From: Liolophura sinensis
Taxonomy: Eukaryota; Mollusca; Polyplacophora; Chitonida; Chitonidae
NCBI RefSeq assembly: GCF_032854445.1
Contig: NC_088303.1
Location: 8,875,501 to 8,939,500 of the forward strand
Length of the DNA stretch: 64,000 bases
Reading direction: 5' to 3'
Shown here: positions 26,865-38,666 of the stretch, one piece after another
How positions within the stretch are numbered: the first letter of the stretch is position 1
How the letters are laid out: each line of letters begins with the position of its first letter
Program-made: the position numbers and the translations under genes
The notes under the pieces: generated by a model
Seen by the model: the letters and a program-made list of their open reading frames with translations, nothing else
The model's database searches: none
Told to the model about the DNA's origin: nothing

Positions 26865-27169
26865 CTAACTGATTCACTGAGTGATTGCCATGTACATACG
26901 CTTGTAGGACTCTTATTATGGCAGGTCATCATGGACATCATGGATCATTGCACCTGTATTCATATACCGTGGCATCTCGGATTACTCGTCTGTTTTCAGT
27001 AGATCTTCCTGACTGTACAACTTATTGGTGTAATCAGGTCAATCAGAATGTCCAACACACTGATCACATGTGTTCAATTATTCTGGGACATCCTCACGTC
27101 AAAACTGCTTTCGAGAATAGAAGAAAAGTCACAAAAAAGGATGTGAAATCCTAAGGGGCACTTCAGATC

Positions 27170-28411
27170 ATCGGGTGTTTGGGATCATCAAGTGTGTGCA
27201 TGGGACCATCTCGTGTTTGAGATCATCAGATGACCGTGTGTGGGACTATCAGGTGTGTGATCTCATCGGGTGCGTGTGATCATCATGTGTGTGCATGGGA
27301 TCATCGGGTGTGTGGTACCATCGGGTGTATGTGTGGTACCATCGGGTGTATGTGTGGTATCATCGGGTATGTGTGGAGGATCATTGGGTGTGTGTTTGGG
27401 ATCATCAGATGAGTGTGTGTGGGATCATCGGGTGTGTGTGTAGGATCATCGGGTGTGTGTGTGTGGGATCATCGGGTGTGTGTGTGGGATCATCGGGTGT
27501 GTGTGTGGGATCATCGGTGTATGTGTGGAATCATGGGGTGTATGTGTGGGATAATCGGGTGTATGTGTGGGATCATTTATTTATTTATTTATTTGATTGG
27601 TGTTTTACGCCGTACTCAAGAATATTTCACTTATACGACGGCGGCTAGCATTATGGTGGGTGGAAACCGGGCACAGCCCGGGGGAAACCCACGACCATCC
27701 GCAGATTGCTGGCAGACCTTCCCACTTACCGCCGGAGAGCAAGCCAGCATGAGCTGCACACAGCGACCGCATTGGTGGTGTGGGATCATCAGGTGTATGT
27801 GTGGGATCATCGGGTGTATGTGTGGGATCATCAGGTGTGTGTGTGAGATCATTGTGTGTGTGTGTGTGGGATCATCAGGTGTATGTGTGGGATCATCAGG
27901 TGTGTGTGTGGGATCATCGGGTGTGTGTGTGGGATCATCGGGTGTGTGTGTGGGATCATCAGGTGTGTGTGTGAAATCATCGGGTGTACGTTTGGGATCA
28001 TCGGGTGTATGCGTGGGATCATCAGGTGTGTGTGTGAGATCATTGTGTGTGTGTGTGGGATCATCGGGTGTATGTGTGGGATCATCGGGTATATGAGTGG
28101 GATCATCAGCTGTGGGATCATCAGGTGTGGGATCATCAGGTGTGTGTGTGGGATCATCAGGTGTGTGTGTGGGATCATCGGGTGTGTGTGTGGGATCATC
28201 AGGTGTGTGTGTGTGTGTGTGAAATCATTGGGTGTACGTTTGGGATCATCAGGTGTATGCGTGGGATAATCGAGTGTACGTGTGGGATCATCGGGTGTAT
28301 GTGTAGTACCATTGGGCGTATGTGTGGTATCATCGGGTGTGTGTGGAGGATCATAGGGTGTGTGTTTGGGATCATCGGGTGAGTGTTTATCGGATCATCG
28401 GGTGTGTGGAA
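27170..28411 (+). repeat. GT-rich minisatellite, 21-bp unit
   Basis: The unit is close to GGGATCATCGGGTGTGTGTGT, with ATCAGG and TGTATG variants, and runs about 1.2 kb. A SINE interrupts it at 27577-27777. Because 21 is divisible by three, several frames stay open and give artificial heptapeptide repeats. Confidence 0.95.
27577..27777 (-). mobile_element. tRNA-SINE family 1, 5'-truncated copy inside the 21-bp array
   Basis: Read on +, it begins with the reversed A-rich tail (TTATTTATTTATTTGATTGG), then TTTTACGCCGTACTCAAGAA, and runs to CCGCATTGGTG, stopping before the tRNA head. GTGTGGGATCAT stands on both sides, but the array itself repeats that word. Confidence 0.9.
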
Positions 28412-28556
28412 TCCACCTGTAGTGTGCAGAACAAGAACCATTTCCAATCCTGATGCAAACAAGAGCTTTAAACAGGTAATCCAGGTCCCCCATCAAAGTG
28501 GCACTGATGTTCACATTTTAGAAATGTCAACCACAAACCTAGCTACGAAATCTAGA

Positions 28557-28907
28557 GTGAGTGAGTGCTTGGGGTTTAACGTCGTACTTAACAATTTTTC
28601 AGTCATATGACGACGAAGGAATCTTTAGGGTGCATGTAGGTGTAATGTGCCTCCTTGTAGCAGGACGGATTTCCACCGCTCTTTTATTTAGTGCTGCTTC
28701 ACTTACCGAAGGCAAGTAAGCCACCCCGCCCGAGCCATTATACTGATACAGGTCAACCTGTCGTTGCACTATCCGCTTCATGCTAAACGCCAAGCGAGGA
28801 AGTTACAACTTCTTCTTTTAAAGTCTTAGGTGTGACTCAATCAAGGATTGATCCTGGATCTACCGGTCCCGAAGCAGACGCTCTACCAACTGTGCTATCC
28901 GGGCCGG
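28557..28907 (-). mobile_element. tRNA-SINE family 2, full length (351 bp) with 13-bp target duplication
   Basis: Flanked by TACGAAATCTAGA at 28544-28556 and 28908-28920. On the minus strand the head reads GATAGCACAGTTGGTAGAGC, a tRNA A box, then GGATCAATCC as a B-box-like element. It ends TTAAACCCCAAGCACTCACT. Confidence 0.95.
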
Positions 28908-29011
28908 TACGAAATCTAGAACATTTATAGATACCTTCCTTATTGTAGGTGTAGTGATTGCATAAAATTATACATCCTATGTTAGAAGGACATGCTAAAA
29001 ACATAAGAGTG

Positions 29012-29180
29012 CCCATGACTAATACAGTGGCTGTGAGTTCAAGTCCAGCTCATGCTAGCTTCCTCTCTGGCCATATGTGGGAAGGTATCTGAGCAATCTG
29101 CGGACGGTCCATAATGCTGGTCACATAAATGAAATATTCTTGATTAAGGCATAAAAAACGAATCCACTAAATAAATAATT
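29012..29180 (+). mobile_element. tRNA-SINE family 1, degenerate copy
   Basis: GTGAGTTCAAGTCCAGCTCA (B-box region), TGCGGACGGTCCATAATGCT and GAAATATTCTTGATTAAGGC followed by AAATAAATAA match family 1 in forward orientation. The middle is deleted. Confidence 0.8.
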
Positions 29181-29249
29181 AAGCACATAAGACATCAGCA
29201 CCAGTAAAAACAAAGAAAATTCACTTGGCCATGGAGGCTCCCAACATTT

Positions 29250-29730
29250 AATTGAAGATAACATGCACATCTTCAAAGTATCTGCTACAAAACCTGTGAG
29301 TTTCAAAAGCTTTCCCTGTTTGTGTAGGAGGAGTTGATAACACAGAAAAGAAACTTATATCAGAATGATGCGCTAAAAAGAAAATAGTCAGATCCAGCAA
29401 CCATAAAGATGAAAAAGGAAATGATTTAAGCTACAAACAGAACATGAAGTGCACATCGACTACAAAAACTGTCAGTTTGAGAAGTTTTCCTAACTTGGTC
29501 TAGGAAGAGTTGATCACACAGAAAAGCAAGCCCATATATCAGATTAACATGATAAAGAGATTTGGAATTGGCTATTAGTCCAGCTCTGGAAAAAAACAAG
29601 AAAGAACTCATTTAAGGTACAAACTGAAAATAACAAACAAATCTTAAAAGTTTTTACTACAAAATATATGCATATAGTTTCACAAGTTGCCCTGCTTATT
29701 GTAGGAGGGTTTATCACATATATATTATGT
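29250..29730 (+). repeat. Degenerate tandem repeat, about 185 bp x 3
   Basis: Three related segments begin near 29260, 29443 and 29630 with a TACAAAA..TCAGTTT-like block. Each then has a GTAGGAGGAGTTGATAACAC-like block. Heavily diverged. Confidence 0.6.
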
Positions 29731-29741
29731 AGTAAGTGTGA

Positions 29742-29784
29742 GATGGATGGGTGGATGGATGGATGGATGGATGGGTTGATGGAC
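29742..29784 (+). repeat. (GGAT)n microsatellite
   Basis: About ten GGAT units with two interruptions. Confidence 0.92.
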
Positions 29785-31025
29785 GTCTGCCATTTAAATA
29801 CATTCCCATTGAGAATATGTATGAGCCAATTTAAGTTATGAAGTCAGTCCAGAAAAAGGTTTTGAGCCTTGATTTCTTATCTACTGTACTATTATTCCCA
29901 CTTTTGAACCTTGACACCATTAAATTGCATGTGAACACCAACGTGTAACTGGGTATGTACTCTCCTCATAGGCTTCTGTCTTGAATACCTCTGCTGAAAG
30001 ATCACACAAATCTGATGAGGTGGCTAATTAATATAATCCAGCATGATAACAGAAACAACCATAACATCACGAGGTATAACATACTGTTGTTGTAATGGAT
30101 TGGACACAGTTCTGGACAAGGCAAAGATGAATATGGGCCAAATTTTACCAAATTCATTCAATGAGATTGGAGTTCAAGCTCATCTATGAGGACAATTTAT
30201 ATGTAACTTGCATTTGATCGGTGACTCTAAATACTGCTGATGCATTTTTTAATGGAAACAAGAGACTCGCTAATCAACATCTTGTCTCTGTGTACAGTTA
30301 AATTAATATTAAAAAAGCCAACTACACTTCGACCAATGAAAATAATTTGTACCCATCCGCCAAGGAGTATTGCTTGTATGGAGTGTTAATTGGCTAACGC
30401 TGATTACGTCACATTTCACCTGAATTAGAAAAGCAGGTGTCTTCAGCAGAGAATAGAACCAGTCGATCTGATTGGTCAGTAACGTATATGCTGCAACATT
30501 GACTAGATTCCATAGTCCGTGAAATGTTTCAGCCACACAAAGGCAGGGTTTGCAAGAACAACAACAGCATGAATTCATTTACAGTTGTAAATTATTCAAA
30601 TGCCGAGACTCTCATTGACTCAGGTAGTCAATGGCTGCACCAATTTAATGATCCCTGCTAACCTGTATTCTACAGTTTCATTTGTTTCATTTCATAACAA
30701 TTTTGCTGCGGCATAGACATATTGATTCCCATATGTCACAAAAGGTTGAAAAAGAAACTTTTTCATACAATGAGACCGTCTGATTGTAGATAATTGGCCA
30801 TTTTAATGAGGAATTATCCAAGACAATCCAGAAGTCTTATGTTCAAGTATATATGTCTAGATTGTGATTCTCACGCAAATCTGTGCTGGGACTGATTTTA
30901 CAAAGTCATTTCTGAATTAAGTCAAAATTTAAAATATGATCTTGTAGCTTATATAGAGGATTTTACAGATGTTAAAATTCTCCTGAATTTTATCATCAGA
31001 CAAACCTGCCAAATTTCAACTGCCA
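29785..31025. other. Gene-free DNA before the 52-bp array
   Basis: No exon, RNA gene or repeat recognised. Confidence 0.4.
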
Positions 31026-31029
31026 GTCA

Positions 31030-34000
31030 TTCACATGCATAATCCAACACCACACTTACACACACAATGACTCCAGTACCATGCAAATGCATAATCCAAC
31101 ACCACACTCACACACAATGACTCCAGTACCACGCACATGCATAATCCAACACCACACTCACACACACAATGACTCCAGTACCATGAACATGCATAATCCA
31201 ACACCACACTCACACATCCAATGACTCCAGTACCACGCACATGCATAATCCAACACCACGCTCACACAAAAAATGACTCCAGTACCATGAACATGCATAA
31301 TCCAACACCACACTCACGCATGCAATGACTCCAGTACCATGCAAATGCATAATCCAACACCACACTTACACACACAATGACTCCACTACCATGAACATGC
31401 ATAATCCAACACCACACTCACACACACAATGACTCCAGTACCATGAACATGCATAATCCAACACCACACTCACACACACAATGACTCCAGCACCATGCAC
31501 ATGAATAATCCAACACCACACTCACACACACAATGACTCCACTACCATGAACATGCATAATCCAACACCACGCTCACACACACAATGACTCCAGTACCAT
31601 GCACATGAATAATCCAACACCACACTCACACACACAATGACTCCACTACCATGAACATGCATAATCCAACACCACGCTCATACACACAATGACTCCAGTA
31701 CCATGCAAATGCATAATCCAACACCACACTCACACACACAATGACTCCAGTACCATGAACATGCATAACCCAACACCACACTCACACATGCAATGACTCC
31801 AGTACCATGCACATGCATAATCCAACACCGCGCTCACACACACAATGACTCCAGTACCATGTACATGCATAATCCAACACCACACTCACACACACAATGA
31901 CTCCAGTACCATGCACATGCATAATCCAACACCACACTAACACACACAATGACTCCAGTACCATGCACATGAATAATCCAACACCACACTCACGCATGCA
32001 ATGACTCCAGTACCATGCAAATGCATAATCCAACACCACACTCACACACACAATGACTCCAGTACCACGCACATGCATAATCCAACACCACACTCACACA
32101 ACCAATGATTCCAGTACCATGAACATGCATAATCCAACACCTCACTCACACACACAATGACTCCAGTACCATGAACATGCATAATCCAACACCACACTCA
32201 CACACACAATGACTCCAGCACCATGCACATGAATAATCCAACACCACACTCACACACACAATGACTCCACTACCATGAACATGCATAATCCAACACCACG
32301 CTCACACACACAATGACTCCAGTACCATGCACATGAATAATCCAACACCACACTCACACACACAATGACTCCACTACCATGAACATGCATAATCCAACAC
32401 CACGCTCATACACACAATGACTCCAGTACCATGCAAATGCATAATCCAACACCACACTCACACACACAATGACTCCAGTACCATGAACATGCATAACCCA
32501 ACACCACACTCACACATGCAATGACTCCAGTACCATGCACATGCATAATCCAACACCGCGCTCACACACACAATGACTCCAGTACCATGTACATGCATAA
32601 TCCAACACCACACTCACACACACAATGACTCCAGTACCATGCACATGCATAATCCAACACCACACTAACACACACAATGACTCCAGTACCATGCACATGA
32701 ATAATCCAACACCACACTCACGCATGCAATGACTCCAGTACCATGCAAATGCATAATCCAACACCACACTCACACACACAATGACTCCAGTACCACGCAC
32801 ATGCATAATCCAACACCACACTCACACAACCAATGATTCCAGTACCATGAACATGCATAATCCAACACCTCACTCACACACACAATGACTCCAGTACCAA
32901 GCACATGCATAATCCAACACCACACTCACACAACCAATGATTCCAGTACCATGAACATGCATAATCCAACACCACACTCACACACACAATGACTCCAGTA
33001 CCATGAACATGCATAATCCAACACCACACTCACACACACAATGACTCCAGTACCATGCACATGCATAATCCAACACCACGCTCACACACACAATGACTCC
33101 AGTACCATGCACATGCATAATCCAACACCACACTCACACATGCAATGACTCCAGTACCATGCACATGAATAATCCAACACCACACTCACACACACAATGA
33201 CTCCACTACCATGAACATGCATAATCCAACACTGCACTTACACACACAATGACTCCAGTACCACGCACATGCATAATCCAACACCACACTTACACACACA
33301 TGCAATGACTCCAGTACCATGCACATGAATAATCCAACACCACACTCACACACACAATGACTCCACTACCATGAACATGCATAATCCAACACCACACTCA
33401 CGCATGCAATGACTCCAGTACCATGCAAATGCATAATCCAACACCACACTCACGCACACAATGACTCCACTACCATGAACATGCATAATCCAACACCACA
33501 CTCACACACACAATGACTCCACTACCATGAACATGCATAATCCAACACTGCACTCTCACACACAATGACTCCAGTACCAAGCACATGCATAATCCAACAC
33601 CACACTCACACATGCAATGACTCCAGTACCATGCACATGAATAATCCAACACCACACTCACACACACAATGACTCCAGTACCATGTACATGCATAATCCA
33701 ACACCACACTCACACATGCAATGACTCCAGTACCATGCACATGAATAATCCAACACCACACTAACACACACAATGACTCCAGTACCATGCACATGAATAA
33801 TCCAACACCACACTCACGCATGCAATGACTCCAGTACCATGCAAATGCATAATCCAACACCACACTCACACACACAATGACTCCAGTACCACGCACATGC
33901 ATAATCCAACACCACACTCACACAACCAATGATTCCAGTACCAAGCACATGAATAATCCAACACCACACTCACACACACAATGACTCCACTACCATGAAC

Positions 34001-34420
34001 ATGCATAATCCAACACCACACTCACACATGCAATGATTCCAGTACCATGCACATGAATAATCCAACACCACACTTACACACACAATGACTCCAGTACCAA
34101 GCACATGAATAATCCAACACCACACTCATACACACAATGACTCCAGTACCATGCACATGCATAATCCAACACCACGCTCACACATCCAATGACTCCAGTA
34201 CCATGCACATGAATAATCCAACACCACACTCACACATGCAATGATTCCAGTACCAAGCACATGCATAATCCAACACCACACTCACACACACAATGACTCC
34301 AGTACCATGCACATGAATAATCCAACACCACACTCACACACACAATGACTCCGCTACCATGAACATGCATAATCCAACACCACACTCACACATCCAATGA
34401 TTCCAGTACCAAGCACATGC
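31030..34420 (+). repeat. Minisatellite, 52-bp unit x about 65, with higher-order repeat
   Basis: Each unit contains GCATAATCCAACACCACACT and AATGACTCCAGTACCATG with a (CA)n-like middle. A block of about 728 bp (14 units) at roughly 31440-32168 is repeated almost exactly at 32168-32896. A partial third relative lies at 33606-33917. Open frames on the minus strand are by-products. Confidence 0.97.
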
Positions 34421-36600
34421 TCACATCCTCTGCCTCATGTCCAACTTTCCAATCCCTCCAAATTACCATGAGCTTCTCATAGATAATATCGTATTATATG
34501 CCTTCTGTATATCAGACACAACTTTGATTCTGATCCACCTAATTACACCACAACGGATTATCTCTAAACCTAAATTAACATATTTGTGCCTTTTCATAAC
34601 AACTGATATAATTCACCGTTTTTCAGCGAGAATTCCATCTGTGCTGATCAACTAGGTTAGTAATATTGCAAGATTATGAGTTTCTTAGAAAAGCATTTGA
34701 TATTTGTTTTGAAGATTGGATCATATCCTTCTGGACAAATTCAATTTCAGCACCAAAAGCAAAATTTTATGGTCGTAATTTGACACAAAAAATGCGCTTT
34801 TTGGTGCAAAATTTTATGTCAAATACGTTAATTATAAACAATGACCACCAGGAAACTAAAATTAGCCCATGCCAGGTTCATCAAGCTCAATCAATCAATC
34901 AGGATTTCTGTATAGTAGCCCACCCCATGGTTATGAAAGCTTTATTTTCTGTTATGCTTTCCACTTCTTTTAACTCACGATTTGTTGCTCGAAAGTGAGA
35001 ATATGTGCTAACAGGTAACTGACCGACTCAGACAACACAATACTGCACATTATGTCCTCACAGTCTAATCTACAGATGACATAAACACAACTTTGTGTAA
35101 TGTACAGTACATTTTTTCAACAAAGCTACTTATCTATGAACTAGTTACACAAGAGAAATCAAGCACCCCTTTATTTGGATATCGAAAGTTTCCTGTTTAT
35201 TACTGATAAAATGCAGATAAACAAACATATTCGCAAATCAAATCAAGTTCTCTGTATTTACCAAGAATAGCTCGAATTACTGCCGTTCACTAAATGTCAG
35301 AATAATATCATGTTTATATATCGCATTAAAATGATTCTAAAAGTTGTAAAAGTTATAATTTGACCCACTTTATAAATTTTAGGCGGTGTATTACAAATTT
35401 TTAACAGTAACATGTGGACAGGCAAGGCTGACATTTTGAGGACATTATATTTTTTATTCTAAAAAAAAACAGCAAACTTTAATTAAATTCATGCCCATTA
35501 ATTATCTGGCAAAAAACATCTTGCATAGCCTCCTTAAAATACTCTACTTAAGACGATGCACTACTTTCATAAATTCATGACATTGTAATCCAACTAGATA
35601 TTGCTATTAAAATTTGCCTCGGCCATATATCTGACCTGTCAAATTTCCTGTTCTTTAACAGGTTTAGTTGAAAAACTCTTAATTTCAATCTCTATTAATA
35701 CTATTCCACAATTTCCCTATTACCAAAGTACATAACATAAGTTCTATTCAAATATTATCAGGTTGCTTTCTGCAAACCAATAAATTAATTGACGAACTCT
35801 TATATAAATACATGTATATGTAACATGAAGAAGCAAAATAAAATCAACTTCCAACCCTCTTAAGGCTTAAATTATTTTCAAAAAATATCAAGTAAAAGAC
35901 AATTAGCAAACTCAAAATTGCTGTAAATTTCAGATCACGGAAAAATGTAACCTCGCTCTAAAAGCCCTTAAATCCAATCTTAAAATATGATAAATACAAC
36001 AAGGCATTTTTACAGGCACAATTTTTGTGACCCATTGTTGAAATGAGGCCACGACCCCAGCTTTAATAATAAGCTATTTATTTTTTGTTATGGGGGTATC
36101 ATGGCATGATTTCGGTATGGCATGTACAATAGCTGATGGCCTCAAATCTAATCACATCTGCACATGTAGTGCTTCAACAAGTCCGTAACAAACAAGATTC
36201 TCGCCAGTCATGCTGAACATACCGGATAACTCTTGATCTAAGCCTTTACACTGGCCCATCAACATGCTCAAGGCCATTCAAGCTCAGTTAAAGAAAACAG
36301 GCCAATTACCCAATATCTTTTGGAGCCCATTAGGGTTTAACTTACACTTATTTAGCTCAAGTTGGGAGAGAGTATCAGAATTGATTTATGTTTGGCTAAA
36401 AAAGGTAATTAAAAATGTTTGGAAGACGTTTTATTATTGCGAGAACATGAATGTATAGAGAATAAGATCACTTCTGAACCTTCTCCCTGAACAGGCTAAA
36501 TTCATGCTAGACAGTCCAGGTTCATTTCTCATTTACTGTTCTTATATGTACATGACTGTTCAGTTGCATCTTTCATCAACAAAATTGCACTTGAAATCAG
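34421..36600. other. Gene-free AT-rich DNA
   Basis: Carries family X copy 3 near 34.7 kb. Coding exons of LRRCC1 were looked for on the minus strand and not found. Confidence 0.5.
34680..34830 (+). repeat. Dispersed repeat family X, copy 3
   Basis: TTTGAAGATTGGATCATATC, then CTTCTGGACAAA and TTTCAGCACCAAAAGCAAAA match copies 1, 2 and 4. Confidence 0.42.
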
Positions 36601-36601
36601 A

Positions 36602-36743
36602 TTTATCCATTTATTTGATTTGTGTTTTACGCTGTACACAAGAATATTTCACTTACACATATGACGGCAACCAGCAGCATGGTGGGTAGAGATCAGAAGA
36701 ACTGGCAGATCTTGCCACTTACGGCCGAAGAGAAAGCCAGCAC
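36602..36743 (-). mobile_element. tRNA-SINE family 1, partial copy
   Basis: TTTGTGTTTTACGCTGTACA, CAAGAATATTTCACTTACAC and GGCAGATCTTGCCACTTACG follow the family-1 order on the reverse strand, with an internal deletion and no tRNA head. Confidence 0.85.
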
Positions 36744-36759
36744 TTTGCATCACATAATA

Positions 36760-38510
36760 TGCTGACTGACAAAAATCAGCTTAAAACAAGCAAACATGTC
36801 AGTATTCTTTGAGATGTAGTGCACTTGTGATATTATTTTAAATTTAATTTTCACAGACATCGTTGGTTCAGGTGAGCAGGAACGCTAAAAATAGGCAGCA
36901 GTTAGGTTTGAACTCTGGGCCTGAGCCACATACACTTATGTTAATCTACGTTCAAAAGCGTTCAAAGCATTCCATGTATCACTATATCAGATATAGGCCC
37001 ATTAAGTGCAAAATAACACACACGCACAAAATCGCGCAGTTGTGTATACAGCAGAGCGATGATTGTACATCTACACCAAGGTATTACTGCCACTGAGTGG
37101 TTACTACAACTACATTGGACAAAGTTGTTTACCATGCCATTCCAAAGTCTCTTTCCCATTAAGTCAAGCCCTAATGACAACGGTAATTTTTATACTAATA
37201 CTTACAGATGAGCATCAATTCTCAAACTGTCTTTCCTTCTAATGATTTACATGTGCATGTTGGTCAAAAACTAAATGGTTAATACACCATTTAGCACTGC
37301 CTGGGAATCCTTTTGCATATAATAGACAGCTGACAGAAGAGTTTAAGACTGATAGTTAATAGTGTCAGATTCTAGAAATGGCTGTCAAGCTCTGTAATAC
37401 ATTTTAATTTTAGCCTTTTTCACACATCTATCAAGTGAATGTCATAGTGATTAAAAATCAGTTCATCACTTTCTTTCAAAATTATTTTGTATCAAAAGAA
37501 GTATGTGTCAACAGTGAATGGGTTGGGCATACTTGTCTTTCAGTTGCTATGGTTTTAATTCAGGACAGAGAATGTCTACATTTCTCTCCTCTGATAGTTA
37601 GAGTGTGACAGCACACCACTTGTCTTCCACTCATACGGCATGCATGCTAGCACATCACATTTGGGAATTTCATGTGTAGCTTGCAAAATGTTGACGGTCT
37701 ACCTGGGGCAATCCCATTTCCACCACCCATAAAAAATCATTTAAACTCTTTAACAAATAGTGATATGAACGACAACCAGAAAATGTGCTTCACATGCTGA
37801 TATATACTATAATTGTTATCCTTTCATTTTCAGAGTAACAGGTAACACAAACAGGCTTTCAACACAGAACTTTGACTAACAGAGTTGTCCCCCCTTGTGT
37901 ATCTAACAACTCTCTATCTTGTCTGTACATGCAAAAGCCATATGTAAACAGTCAAGCGGGAGCTGGTGTTTACAATAGTCCTGTATTGAGTTTGCTTGGA
38001 CACCCAAGCCACATTGGGGCCACCACTACCTTGTACTTGGCTTATCAATCTTATGCTGAGTGGTAAGCAATGAAGTACAAGTGAAGTACTGTCACCGAGA
38101 CTATGTAACAGTATAATTCAAACATTAATTGAGGATCAACCATCTCATTATACAGATGACATACAATCATGTACATATGCTGACAGGTAATCAAAATGGC
38201 TGAAACAACCGATCTCTGTTTGAGTGCTGCATTAAAATTAATAAGCCGCCAAACTAAAACTTACTAAGGGCTGTGCTTGAAGGAAATAGGCCATTCAGGT
38301 GCTTTTTCACACGGAAACTTCTTTGGCACATGTAATACAGGTATTTTACCATGTCAAACTTCAACAGCTACACAAACAATTGAAACAAGTTTCAATTCAA
38401 GGACTGCCAAGCAAATAGGTGATGGACACAACATTGTGATGATGATGACCTTTAGTATATGAAAGAAATCTGAAAGAAAACAAAGAATTATCAAAAGGAA
38501 AAAAAAATGA
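36760..38510. other. No supported gene
   Basis: A plus-strand frame at 37839-38066 and a minus-strand one ending at 38267 (donor TTA|GTAAGT) each have plausible splice sites, but they match no family and do not fit the phase needed after LRRCC1 exon 9. Confidence 0.4.
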
Positions 38511-38515
38511 CCTAC

Positions 38516-38666
38516 CTGACTGGCTCTGTTTTGGCCCTTGAAGTCTTTGTTTGCTGCCTGTATGTAGGAATACTAAATTTCTTCTTCCTTGACCTTGACT
38601 GCTGTGACCTTGACGTTTGTGGCCTTGAATTACTTTCACTTTCACTGTCATCAGTATGGTCAATGT
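38516..38666 (-). CDS. LRRCC1: LRRCC1 exon 9 (acidic/SR-rich linker), last exon found
   Basis: Acceptor CTCTTTCTAAG and donor GTCAG|GTAGGT. It encodes DIDHTDDSESESNS, an SR-rich run, then KKKFSIPTYRQQTKTS. Vertebrate LRRCC1 has a similar acidic then basic stretch at this point, just before its long coiled coil. The donor leaves phase 2, so at least one more exon must follow at lower coordinates. Confidence 0.84.

Noticed and set aside
27289-28462. Open frames of up to 227 codons on both strands
   Set aside because: They are frames through the 21-bp minisatellite, low complexity and mirrored on the other strand, with a SINE in the middle of one.
31031-33917. Repeated 71-103 codon minus-strand frames beginning MWCWIMHV
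   Set aside because: Produced by the 52-bp minisatellite cycling through three frames; identical proteins reflect the duplicated 728-bp block.
37839-38066. Plus-strand frame with acceptor-like CATTTTCAG and donor-like GAGTG|GTAAGC
   Set aside because: The frame does not stay open to the acceptor, and the peptide has no recognisable family.
38267-38372. Possible minus-strand exon ending TTA|GTAAGT as the next LRRCC1 exon
   Set aside because: The open frame needs phase 0 at entry, while LRRCC1 exon 9 leaves phase 2, and the peptide is not coiled-coil-like.
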